In this document: positions 45,682 through 54,735 of the stretch, piece by piece | How positions within the stretch are numbered: the stretch's first letter is position 1 | Layout of the letters: the number at the start of each line of letters is the position of its first letter | Assembly: GCF_013409345.1 (NCBI RefSeq) | Contig: NZ_JACCBB010000002.1 | Location: forward strand, 62,001 to 126,000 | Source: Kineococcus aurantiacus | Lineage (GTDB): Bacteria; Actinomycetota; Actinomycetes; Actinomycetales; Kineococcaceae | Reading direction: 5' to 3' | DNA: 64,000 nt | Program-made: the position numbers and the translations under genes | Notes under the pieces: generated by a model | The model's database searches: none | What the model was told of the DNA's origin: nothing | What the model saw: only the letters and a program-made list of their open reading frames with translations

Positions 45682-46904
45682 GGTGCCCACCTGAATACCG
45701 ACGGCAGCGATGGGCACTGTCCTTGCTCGTCGTGCTCCCGGGCTTGTCGATCTCCTCGTGGGTGGCCCGGACTCCCGCGATCCGCGACCTGCTGAGCGCT
45801 TCGACCGGTGAGATGGGTCTGGTGCTGGGCGGACGTTCGATGGGCTCGACACTCGGGGTGCTGACGTCCAGCGCCTGGATCGGGCGGTTCGACAACCACC
45901 GCGTCGTCCTGGTGGGCGGTGCCGTCATGGCTGTCAGCCTTCCCCTCATCGGTACCGTCGCTGCGCTCGCGACCACCGCGACCGCAGCATCGCTCCTGCT
46001 CTTCGGTGCCGCGATGGGGCTGACCGAGGTCGCCCTGTACGTGGAGGGTGCACTGCTGGAAGCGAGGCTCGGTCGGTCCGTCCTGCCGGCGCTGCATGGC
46101 TTCTTCAGCTTAGGAACCCTCCTCGGATCCACTTCGGGCATGGGAGCGATCGCCGGGCGCCGGCCGTCCTCACCCACCTCGCTCTTGTCGCGGTGGTCGT
46201 GGTGGGCGTGGTCACCGCGACCGCCTGGCTGGTGTCGGTCGAGGTCGGCTCGTGTCGGTGGAGGGAGGCCGACGGACGCCGTCTTGGGGTCGGTAACACA
46301 CTCCGGGCCGCCGCTGCTGCGCGACCGCCGACTCCTGGTCCTCGGTCTGCTCGTCCTCGTCATGGCAGGGACCGAGGGACGGTCAACGACTGGCTACCGC
46401 TGCTCATGGTGGACCTGCACCGCCTGTCGTCATGCAAGGGCTCCTTCGTGTTCGCGGTCTTCGCCCTGTTCATGGCGATTGGGCGCTTCACCGGCGGCTG
46501 GGTGATCCCCCACTACGGCAGTGGTCGTCGTCCTGCGGGGCAGCGCCGCCTGCGCGGTAGCAGGCATCGGTCTCGTCGCGTTCGGGCGGGGAGTGGGAGT
46601 GTTGATCCCGGCCGTCGTGCTGTGGGGCCTGGGCGCCTCGTTGGCCTTCCCGATCACCCTGTCCGCTGCAGGGGACTCGGGGCCGGACCCCGCCGCCCGG
46701 GTCTCTTTATCGGCGCTGGGCTGTGTCGCCTTCCTGGTGGAACCTCCCCTGCTGGGCGCTCTCGGCAAACACGGGGGACTCGCCCAAGCGGTGCTCGTCC
46801 CGATGATCGCGGTGGCCCTCAGTTTGTTCCTGGCCCACGTCGTCCAGCCACGCCGCCAACTCGATCCGGCTGCGACGGTTGCTCAGTCGTCGAAAGCTTC
46901 ATGA
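45682..46904 (+). pseudogene. MFS permease, block B copy, frameshifted
   Basis: Homologous to the intact gene at 1980: SSWVARTPAIRDLLSASTGE, EVALYVEGALLEARLGRSVL, TVNDWLPLLMVDLHRLSSCK and GASLAFPITLSAAGDSGPDP. An extra base near the start shifts the first codons. Breaks occur near 46163, 46380 and 46520. Several lesions indicate long inactivity. Confidence 0.85.
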
Positions 46905-46929
46905 CCTACCACCCGCGCACGCAGAGGAG

Positions 46930-47175
46930 CTCGACGTTAACCCGTCTCGAGAGCGCCGCAGGCACCGAAGCGCCGAGCACGCGCGGATGGCCGAGTCCCC
47001 CGGGGCCGACGGTCCCTGGCGCCTGTGGGGGCCCTACGTCTCCGGCCGGCAGTGGGCATGTCCAGGAGGACCACACCCCCACCGGCGATGCCTGGACCGC
47101 CTTCCCCTGCGACCAGGCGCGCTCCCGCGCGTACCGCTGGGGCGAGGACGGCCACCGAGGTGGGAGCCACCTCGG
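46930..47175 (+). pseudogene. GH63-like glycosidase, 5' remnant (block B)
   Basis: Roughly 190 bases (46971-47165) are almost the same as 3306-3500 of the intact glycosidase (encoding HARMAESPGADGPWRLWGPY), with a 2-base deletion near 47056 that shifts frame. Similarity then stops; over 2.4 kb of the gene is deleted. The match is tighter than elsewhere between blocks A and B. Confidence 0.85.
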
Positions 47176-47690
47176 GTGAAGACGGTTCTTACCACAGTGA
47201 CGAGCAGCACTCCGTCGGAAGTGCGGGCCGTCTGCGGAAGGCCACCGATCACCGTACCTGCCACCTGAGCACATCGATCGAACCGCCGGCGCGGGCTGGT
47301 ACCACTCTCCTGGCGCCGACCGACCTGCCAAATTGATGCCTTGTGGAGTTCGCCTGGATCGGGCCTTCGCACAGCAGCCGACTCCAGCAGCCGTCATGCT
47401 GGCGCGAGGAGTCATCTCCCCCGTCCCAGTCCGAGCAACGAGGAATCCTCGTAGATCGATCAGCAGGAGACATCCAATCAGATGCAGTGGCCGGTCTGCG
47501 GCTCCATCGTGCTCCGGCGTCGAGAAGACGCACACCTGTCGCGGGGAGGGTGACATTGAACCGTGGAGTCCTGGCGGCTGAAGCACGGTGAGCGTCGACG
47601 GACGCACCCCATCACTGTTGCTCCAGGGCAAGGCCGATCCAGCACGGAGGTGAAGCGGCGAACGAATTCGGTGCTCAAGCGGACCGGAAG
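47176..47690. other. No gene recognised
   Basis: Sequence of unknown origin between the glycosidase remnant and the dead oxidase, with short frames only. Confidence 0.35.
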
Positions 47691-48929
47691 TCAGCGCTCA
47701 CTCGATAACCTGCGCAACGACGTGTTTATGAAGGTACCCGTGGTAACCAGCTGGTGGCGAAGCTGGATGAAACCATTCCACGGTGGGTACACGCTGCGAT
47801 GGAAATCGGGGGTCCGCAGGTAGGGCTGTCTGCCCCAGTGCGGACGGACGGGGAAAGGGTCGAGCGCCCCCTCGACAGCGCGGAAGGAGGGACCGTTGTC
47901 GGGGCCCCAGGTGCGGCAAAGATTGATCGAGACGGATGCGACCCCAGCCGTGGGCGAGGGCCACGCGTCGTCCATGCGATCGTCCGGACTTCGACCGGGT
48001 AGACATCTGGAAACCGTCCGGGCAGTATCCGGTTCACGGCGATGGTGTCGAGCGACGTGTCGTAGGGGACGTATGGTTCCACCTCTTCCCATGCTGGTTC
48101 GTAGTGGTCGGGGTAGATGCGGTGGGGCCTGTTCACCCGGGCGGCAGAAAGCTCACTGTCAGGTGCGTCCACCTCGACGACGTCGTAGGTGTGAACCAGG
48201 GTCGGATCGACCATGCCCTCGGGTGCCGGGTGCCGGGTGCCGGGTGCACGACGGCGGACATGTAGTACACGGGCATGCGGACGAAACCGACGTGGCGGTG
48301 CGCGTGAGTCTCCTCGTCCCGCCGCTCCAACACCTCGGCGAAAGGCCAGAACGCCAACGTCTCGGCGAGCTTGAAGATCGGCTCGACGCGCAGATCGATG
48401 CTGACGATCACTCCCAGCAAGCCCACGGAGGCTCGCAGTACGGCAAGGCGCGGACCATCGGAGTCGATACCTTCGGCTTCACCGGAGGCGGTGACGACGG
48501 TCGCGCCGACCACTCTCCCCGACATCACGGAAGAGCCAGTCCCGAGCCGTGGGTGGAGGTGCTGATGGCGCCGGCAATGGTTGGCGAGTCGATCGCCCCC
48601 TGCTTGCTCAACGCCAGGCCGGCGTTCCACAAAGGCTCACCCAACGCTGCGATCGTGGTTCCGGCCCTCACCGTCACCCGGCGGGCTTCCACATCGATCG
48701 CGCTGATCCCACTAAGGCCCGAGACGTCCAACAGGACGTCGTTCACGGGCACCAGGGGCGCGGAGGAGTGCCCACTGCCGACCGGTCCGACCGTGACCCC
48801 TCTCCGGGTCGCGTCGGCGACGACCTCGCTGACCTGGTCCACGGACGTAGCGTGCACGATCACCTCGGGCTGGCAGTTCTTCGTGCCTGCCCAGTTCGTC
48901 CAGGTCGGGCTCTTGGTCGTCACCGACAT
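47691..48929 (-). pseudogene. FAD-linked oxidase, second copy, broken
   Basis: Homologous to the intact oxidase at 39681-40895. The start MSVTTKSPTWTNWAGTKNCQ and VGPVGSGHSSAPLVPV are in one frame to a stop at 48525. VEPIFKLAETLAFWPFAEVL is in another, then INRILPGRF-like pieces and a last INLCRTWGPDNGPSFRAVEG in a third. One break coincides with a 7-base tandem repeat. Confidence 0.85.
48221..48247. repeat. 7-bp tandem repeat GGGTGCC, about 4 copies
   Basis: Nearly four perfect copies of GGGTGCC inside the dead oxidase. The intact paralogue has only one CTCGGGCACCGG-like stretch here, so this is probably slippage expansion. Confidence 0.7.
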
Positions 48930-49329
48930 GCGGTGCTCCTCAGTCACCGGCGACGAGTAGAGCAATCGGTGCGCAGCCGCACTTGTGCTCCCTTGAGACA
49001 CGTTGGTCTACGAGCACCATCGTCGAGCAGTCCGTGGTCAGGTCGGGACCAGGACGACTGGCGGTCAACGGCAGGGCGTCGACCCCCGCGCACAGGGCTG
49101 GGTGGGCGCGACCTCCGCCGGAGCTCGAAGCGCCCATCGACGGTCCTGCGTGCTGCTCCACCCCTGGCAGGTGCCTGCGTAAAGCACTCGTGACACGACG
49201 GAAGGCTCGCCTGTCGGCGCCCAGCGACTCATCAGCGCCTAGCATGTCCGAGTCGCAGGTCTGGCAAGGCCCGCGACAGCGACGGCCTGCGAGGGGCACG
49301 GCCGGTGACGACAGCGGAGACCATGCACC
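48930..49329. other. Intergenic; no gene recognised
   Basis: Shared upstream region of the dead oxidase and the TetR gene. No palindromic operator of the CCTAACG type is present. Confidence 0.35.
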
Positions 49330-50049
49330 ATGGCTGGCACGGCAACGCAGACGACGCTGGAGGCGCGCGACAGGCTCGCCCGACACCTGGCCGGGATGGG
49401 CGATCCCGGGAAGACGCCGGCGCGACGCAACATCCTCAAGGCGTTCCTGCGTCTAGCGGCCGAGCACGGCGTGTCATCGGTCACCATGCGCATGCTCGGC
49501 CGGGCCGTCGGGATCCAGGCTCCGAGCATCTACGCTCACTTCCCTCAGGGCCGTGATGAGATCGTCGTGGCCTCTCTGCGCTGGAACTTCCACGAGTTCG
49601 GCTCAGCCCTCCTCGAGGGCGTCGCGAGCGCTGTGACACCCCGGGAGCACTGGGACGCCATCGTTCGCGTGCACCTGGTGCGGCAGCTGCAGCTGCCGGA
49701 GAGCAACTTGTGGGACCTGCTGGTTGCCACCGACCGGATGGCAGGCACCCTGCCCCCTCAGGGTCGGGCGGAGGCGAACCAGCTCATGGAGCTGCACGAG
49801 AGCATCTTGGAAGCCGCTGCTCGTGAGATGGGCGTTCGGCATCCGCGCCCACTCGTGGGCATCGTCGTGACGCTGCTGGAGGGGGCGACCCGTTGGAACG
49901 GCTGGGACGGAGACGAAAGCCACCTGCCGGCTCTGGCCGAGCGAGCTGTGCAGCTGGCCGGTGGGTTGCTGGAACAGGCGATCACCACGGACGTCCTTGT
50001 CCCAGGTCCCGTCGTGTCGCGACAGCGCGGCATCACCTCTGCGCACTGA
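49330..50049 (+). CDS. TetR-family regulator 1 (block B, intact)
   Basis: A 239-residue TetR protein. HTH about residues 35-80: KAFLRLAAEHGVSSVTMRML, GRAVGIQAPSIYAHFPQGRD. The ligand domain contains LWDLLVATDRMAGTLPPQGR and ATRWNGWDGDE. It is the working version of the pseudogene at 8108. It lies upstream of the APC permease, same direction. The second TetR in this block shares the domain architecture (SLYAHFPGGRREVV, LWDLIVATDAQ), so both may recognise the same palindrome. Confidence 0.85.
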   Translation: MAGTATQTTLEARDRLARHLAGMGDPGKTPARRNILKAFLRLAAEHGVSSVTMRMLGRAVGIQAPSIYAHFPQGRDEIVVASLRWNFHEFGSALLEGVASAVTPREHWDAIVRVHLVRQLQLPESNLWDLLVATDRMAGTLPPQGRAEANQLMELHESILEAAAREMGVRHPRPLVGIVVTLLEGATRWNGWDGDESHLPALAERAVQLAGGLLEQAITTDVLVPGPVVSRQRGITSAH

Positions 50050-50796
50050 TCAGCGCTCCCGGCACCCGGTCAGCCTGGATCAGCGCCCGCGTACCGCCAC
50101 TACCGGATCGGTCCTTGCCACCGCTCGCAGCGTGAGGACCTGAGCTCACCGGCGCTGGCCGCGGCGTGGTCCGTCGCGAGTCGGCGGAATGCCCGGCGTT
50201 CGGCGTACCGAGGTCTGAGACGTCAAGCCGCTGAGATCACCGGTCGTCGCCTGTCAGCGACCGCGACCAGTGTCACGACGGGCCGGGTGTGGGCGTCCAC
50301 GCCGCGATCACCGTCGTGAGGTCGCCACTACTGCGGTCGACGTGGGTGCCGTCGCCCCTGTGTGCTGCGGCGTCCGACACCGGTGTGCCTCAAAGGGGTC
50401 TTCGGGCGTAGCCTGCGGTGCCTTCTGCACGCGCCGAACCATCGGCCGATTCGTCCACGGTGGAGCGCGGGAGCGATGCTGCTCGTGCCCGTGTCGGGCC
50501 TCTCGATCGCCTTGTCGTGGAGACCGACTCGTCGGGTACCACGCGCCATGCCTGTGAGGAGTCTGGTGGGGTGGGCGCGGGCGGTGTGGCCAGCGGCCCG
50601 CCGTGCCTCCTGCTGTCTTTTCCACCAATCGGCGGACGCGGTCCTGTCCTGTTCGACGAATACCGGTACGGCGATCCGCAACCGCTCGTACTGTGCGGCT
50701 TCTCTGGGGTCCGCCTACGACTCCTGCGGATGGGGCATCGGCCGCGCTTGGGAGTTTTCCTCAACGTAACAACGCGGTAACCTCGTCCCGCTCCAG
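50050..50796. other. Intergenic; no gene recognised
   Basis: 747 bases without a supported gene. The last about 60 bases resemble the upstream region of the block A APC gene and probably carry the promoter. Confidence 0.4.
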
Positions 50797-50812
50797 TCTA
50801 ACTAGCGTTAGG
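50797..50812. promoter_or_regulatory. TetR-type operator, APC permease B
   Basis: TCTAACTAGCGTTAGG, identical to the block A site and at the same distance from the start (106 versus 109 bp). Confidence 0.75.
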
Positions 50813-50918
50813 TTTCAACCGGAAGCACCGCTCCCAGAGCCGGGAGCGGCCGGGCCGACGCACCACACGACGACCGCGGCGCGAGACCAACGATGCTCGT
50901 CCGCCGCAAGGAGGAAGC

Positions 50919-52421
50919 ATGAGCAACACCTCAGCCCGGCCAGTCACCGAGATCACCAGCGGTACCGCAGCCACCGAGTCCAGTCGGCTGTGCGGCAACA
51001 TGGGCACGACCTCCTTGGTCCTCAGCGTCCTGGCCTTCTCAGCTCCGCTCGTCACGGTGGCCGGCTACGTCTCCTTCGCCATCGGCTTCGTCGGGCAGGC
51101 CGCTCCCCTGGCCTGGGTCGTGGCTACAGCGGTCCTGCTCATCTTCGCGGTCGGCTACACGACCATGACGCGTCACATCCCCCGACCCGGCGCGTTCTAC
51201 ACGTACATCTCCCTCGGCTTCGGCCGCGTGTTCGGCGTCGGCAGCGCCTACCTCGCCACCGTGTCCTACCTGGCCATCACCGCTGGCATCTACGCCTTCG
51301 CCGGGACATCACTGGGGTCCATGGTGAGCATGCTGCATGGTCCATCGGCTCCCTGGTGGGTGTGGGCTCTGGTCACCTGGGTGATCGTCACCGTGCTCGG
51401 GCACTTCAACGTCGAGCTGTCGGCGAAGGTCCTTGGCGTCGTCATGGTGTTCGAGATCGTGGTGGTGGTGATCTTCAACGTCTTTACGCTCGTCAAGGGC
51501 GGGGCCGAAGGCCTGTCGGCGGCACCCCTGTCCCCGTCGGCGTTCATCAACGGCGGGACGGGCATGGCGCTGCTCTTCGCCTTCGGCAACTTCATTGGGT
51601 TCGAGGCGACAGCACTGTTCCGGGACGAGGTCCGCACCCCAAACAGGACCATCCCGCGCGCGACCTACATCTCGGTGGCCCTCATCGGGGTCCTCTACGC
51701 GGTCTCGGCCTACTCGTTGATCATCGCCTATGGACCGGCGGCCGCTCAGGACAGCGCGAACAGCGCGCCCGGTGACATGTTCCACGACGCGCTGTCGCTG
51801 TACGTCGCACCGGCCGTCTCACAGGTGGCTATCCTGCTGGTGACGACCTCTGCGCTGGCTTCGGTGCTGTCGGTGCACAACGTTTCGGCGCGCTACCTGT
51901 TCAACCTCGGTGCGGACCGTGCCCTCCCCCACGCGTTGGCCGCGGTGCACACCCGGCACAAGTCCCCCCACCGAGCCTCGCTGGTCGCCGCGATCATCGT
52001 CTTGCTCATGGTCTCGCCCTTCGCGCTCGCCTCCAGCGACCCCGGCTTCCTGCAAGGCACTGGCAGCGGGATCGGCACGGCCGGGGTGCTCATCCTCATG
52101 GCGATGGTGAGCCTCGCGGTCGTGGCCTACTTCGCCCGTCGGGGCCGTCCGGCCGGCGAGTCGCGCTGGAACGTCCTGGTGGCTCCGATCCTGGCCTTCC
52201 TCGGGCTGGCAGCGGTCGTCGTCTTCGCCATCGCACGCTTCGACCTGCTGGTGGGCGGGGCTCCGGGCGAGAACCTGTGGATGCTGCTGGTACTGCTGGC
52301 CTTCGTGGCCCTGGGCTGTGCCGTGGCGCTGTACTACCGCGTCAAGCGTCCGGACCTGTACGCCCGCCTGGGCCGGCACGCCGACAGCGACCCGATCGAA
52401 GCCGAACTCGTCGACCAGTGA
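50919..52421 (+). CDS. APC-superfamily amino-acid/polyamine permease (block B)
   Basis: A 500-residue membrane protein with 12 predicted helices, closely similar to the block A permease throughout (MGTTSLVLSVLAFSAPLVTV, SVHNVSARYLFNLGAD). Differences cluster at the N-terminal 25 residues, the C-terminal tail and a few loops. The ATG follows AAGGAGG by 6 bases. It is the only gene intact in both blocks, so the two proteins may differ in substrate or affinity. Flanking TetR genes and an upstream palindrome suggest induction by the transported compound. Confidence 0.86.
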   Translation: MSNTSARPVTEITSGTAATESSRLCGNMGTTSLVLSVLAFSAPLVTVAGYVSFAIGFVGQAAPLAWVVATAVLLIFAVGYTTMTRHIPRPGAFYTYISLGFGRVFGVGSAYLATVSYLAITAGIYAFAGTSLGSMVSMLHGPSAPWWVWALVTWVIVTVLGHFNVELSAKVLGVVMVFEIVVVVIFNVFTLVKGGAEGLSAAPLSPSAFINGGTGMALLFAFGNFIGFEATALFRDEVRTPNRTIPRATYISVALIGVLYAVSAYSLIIAYGPAAAQDSANSAPGDMFHDALSLYVAPAVSQVAILLVTTSALASVLSVHNVSARYLFNLGADRALPHALAAVHTRHKSPHRASLVAAIIVLLMVSPFALASSDPGFLQGTGSGIGTAGVLILMAMVSLAVVAYFARRGRPAGESRWNVLVAPILAFLGLAAVVVFAIARFDLLVGGAPGENLWMLLVLLAFVALGCAVALYYRVKRPDLYARLGRHADSDPIEAELVDQ

Positions 52422-52525
52422 GCTGAACACGGCAGCTGAGGAGGCAGCCCCTCCTGGACACTGTCCGGAGGAGCCGCCCCTCATCGAGCGGCGCCCTGCG
52501 GCTGGCGGTGGTCTCCCTAGCGGTG

Positions 52526-53329
52526 TCAGTGCCCGTTCGAACGCGCCTGTGCCAGCACCCAGCCGCAGACGGCCACCGCCCGGTCCTCCAAGTGCTTCAG
52601 GTCCTCAGGCGCACCGGACCAGTCGTTCCAACGCCCCGCGCCTTCCAGCAGCGTCAGGACGAGCCGGACGAGAGAGCTGGGGTCAGGGACGCCGAGCTGG
52701 ACCACGACGGCCGTGAGCAGGTCCTCGTAGCAGGCGACGTGCCCCTGTGCCGTGGCCCGGGCGGCATCGGGCAGCCCACCCACCTGCGCGTCGGTTGCCA
52801 CGATGAGGTCCCACAGATCGCTTTCAGGGAGGGCGAGCTGGCGGCGCAGGTGGATGCGCACGAGCGTCTCCCAGGCGTCATCGGCCGTGGTGGCGCCGGC
52901 CAGGGAGGACAAGACCGCTCGGGCGAAGCGGTGGGCGGACCAGCTCAGAGACTGGATGACCACTTCGCGTCGGCCTCCGGGGAAGTGCGCGTAGAGGCTA
53001 GGCGCCTTGACCGACATCGCCTGCCCGAGCATCCGCATGGTCACCGAGGACCATCCGTGCCGAGCCGCCAGTCCTAGGAACGTCTCCAAGATCGCCAGCT
53101 TCATCGGCGACAGGTCCGTCCAGTCGGTCCTGCTGGTGTGCGCGTCCCAGCGCTGACAGGCTTCCTGCACCGCAGTGCTCAGCGTGGATCCAGCACCGGG
53201 TCCACCCGGGAGGGACGCCCTCAGGTCGATCACGGCCGGGGCGCTCGACGGGTCGGGCACCCAGGTTGCGCCCGGGGCAGCAGCGGCGGGACCGGCCCGC
53301 CCGTTCTCGGCATGCACCTGCGTCACCAT
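52526..53329 (-). CDS. TetR-family regulator 2 (block B, intact)
   Basis: A 267-residue TetR protein with a long about 65-residue N-terminal extension. HTH: ILETFLGLAARHGWSSVTMR, MLGQAMSVKAPSLYAHFPGG. Ligand domain: LWDLIVATDAQVGGLPDAAR and AGRWNDWSGAPED. The ATG at 53329 follows AGGAGG. A palindromic site 44 bp upstream makes it the best candidate for the autoregulated repressor that binds all eight sites. The block A homologue is a pseudogene. Confidence 0.85.
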   Translation of the reverse strand: MVTQVHAENGRAGPAAAAPGATWVPDPSSAPAVIDLRASLPGGPGAGSTLSTAVQEACQRWDAHTSRTDWTDLSPMKLAILETFLGLAARHGWSSVTMRMLGQAMSVKAPSLYAHFPGGRREVVIQSLSWSAHRFARAVLSSLAGATTADDAWETLVRIHLRRQLALPESDLWDLIVATDAQVGGLPDAARATAQGHVACYEDLLTAVVVQLGVPDPSSLVRLVLTLLEGAGRWNDWSGAPEDLKHLEDRAVAVCGWVLAQARSNGH

Positions 53330-53373
53330 CGACCTCCTCCGCCCCGGGTCACACGACTCGGTGCACCTCTACA

Positions 53374-53389
53374 CCAAACGGACGTTAGG
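53374..53389. promoter_or_regulatory. TetR-type operator, TetR 2 gene
   Basis: CCAAACGGACGTTAGG, one mismatch in the left arm, 44 bp upstream of the TetR 2 start. Confidence 0.6.
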
Positions 53390-53448
53390 TCATTTCCTCA
53401 ATAGTGGCTCCGCGGGGTGATGCAGATCACCAAGGGTGGGTCGTCGGC

Positions 53449-54735
53449 TCACGGGTACAACCCGCGCAGACGGTGCGCCTCCGCCACCCGGCCGACGGCG
53501 AGCGCCGTGGCGGCAGCGCGCAGGCTCAAGCGGCGGTCTGCGGCGAAGCGAACCACCTGCTCCCACGCCGAGAGCATGCGTGCTTCCAGGCGCGACTCCA
53601 CCTCGTCGGCGCTCCACCAGTAGGTCTGGTTCGACTGGACCCACTCGAAGTACGACACGATCACGCCACCTGCGTTGGCCAGGATGTCGGGGACGACGAG
53701 GACGCCGTGGTCGGCGAGGACTTGATCAGCCGCCGTCGTCGTGGGCCCGTTCGCACCTTCGACCACCACGCGGGCCTGCACTCGGTGGGCGTTGCCCTCG
53801 TGGATCGCCCCCTCCAGGGCCGCCGGCACCAGCAGCTCCACGTCGAGCTCGAGCAGCGCCTCGCGTTCCAGCTCGTCCGAGCCCGGGGCACCGACCACGC
53901 TGCCGGTGACGTCCAGGTGCCGAACGACCGCGGCGATGTCGAGGCCGCCGTCGTGGTGCACCGCCCCGTACTGGTCGCTCACAGCGATGACGCGCAGCCC
54001 CGCCTCGGCGAGGAAGCGTGCTGCGTCACGGCCCACCTTCCCCATGCCTTGGACCGCGACTCGAGCACCCCGTCGCGCGATGCCGGCGTGCTGCAGGGCA
54101 GCGAGCGCAATGTGGGTCACGCCGCGGCTGGTGGCGGACGCGCGTCCCAGGGACCCCCCGAGCTCCAGCGGCTTGCCGGTGACCACGCCAGGGACCGTGT
54201 ACCCCGAGTTCACCGAGTAGGTATCCATGATCCAGGCCATGGTGCTCTCGTCGGTCCCCACGTCGGGGGCAGGGATGTCGCGCTCAGGGCCGATGACGGG
54301 CAGGATCTCACTGGTGTACCGCCGCGTCAGGCGTTCCAGCTCGGCGCGGGAGTGGTCACGGGGTTGGATCGCGATACCGCCTTTGGCCCCACCGTAGGGG
54401 ACGTCGAGCAGCGCCGACTTCCACGTCATCCACATCGCCAGCGCACGTACCTCGTCCAGGTCCACCGTCGGGGCGTACCGCAGCCCGCCCTTGGCCGGGC
54501 CGCGGGAGAAGTTGTGCTGCACCCGGTGGCCGATGTACAGCTCCACATCGCCGTTGTCCAGCCGTAGGGGAACGCTAACGGTCACTTCCCGCCGCGGGTG
54601 TGCCAGCAGCCGGTAAGTGCCCTCGGACAGACCCAGGTGCGACACGGCCTCGGCAAGCTGTCGGCGTGCGTCCTCCAGCGGAGCGGCACGCACCGGCGCG
54701 GGGGGCGTCCTGAGGATGTTGGTGTCAGTGCTCAC
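53449..54735 (-). CDS. Glu/Leu/Phe/Val dehydrogenase
   Basis: A 428-residue oxidative amino-acid dehydrogenase. The N-terminal catalytic domain has GGLRYAPTVDLDEVRALAMW and SALLDVPYGGAKGGIAI with the active-site Lys. The C-terminal NAD domain has VAVQGMGKVGRDAARFLAEA. It interconverts glutamate (or a branched amino acid) and the 2-oxoacid plus ammonia. The GTG at 54735 after AGAAGGA overlaps the end of the upstream FAD/Fe-S gene by 11 bases, so they are coupled. A C-terminal fragment of a paralogue is in block A. Confidence 0.88.
   Translation of the reverse strand: MSTDTNILRTPPAPVRAAPLEDARRQLAEAVSHLGLSEGTYRLLAHPRREVTVSVPLRLDNGDVELYIGHRVQHNFSRGPAKGGLRYAPTVDLDEVRALAMWMTWKSALLDVPYGGAKGGIAIQPRDHSRAELERLTRRYTSEILPVIGPERDIPAPDVGTDESTMAWIMDTYSVNSGYTVPGVVTGKPLELGGSLGRASATSRGVTHIALAALQHAGIARRGARVAVQGMGKVGRDAARFLAEAGLRVIAVSDQYGAVHHDGGLDIAAVVRHLDVTGSVVGAPGSDELEREALLELDVELLVPAALEGAIHEGNAHRVQARVVVEGANGPTTTAADQVLADHGVLVVPDILANAGGVIVSYFEWVQSNQTYWWSADEVESRLEARMLSAWEQVVRFAADRRLSLRAAATALAVGRVAEAHRLRGLYP

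Noticed and set aside
48221-48247. CRISPR or regulatory iteron
   Set aside because: Seven-base perfect tandem units without spacers inside a pseudogene; slippage explains it.
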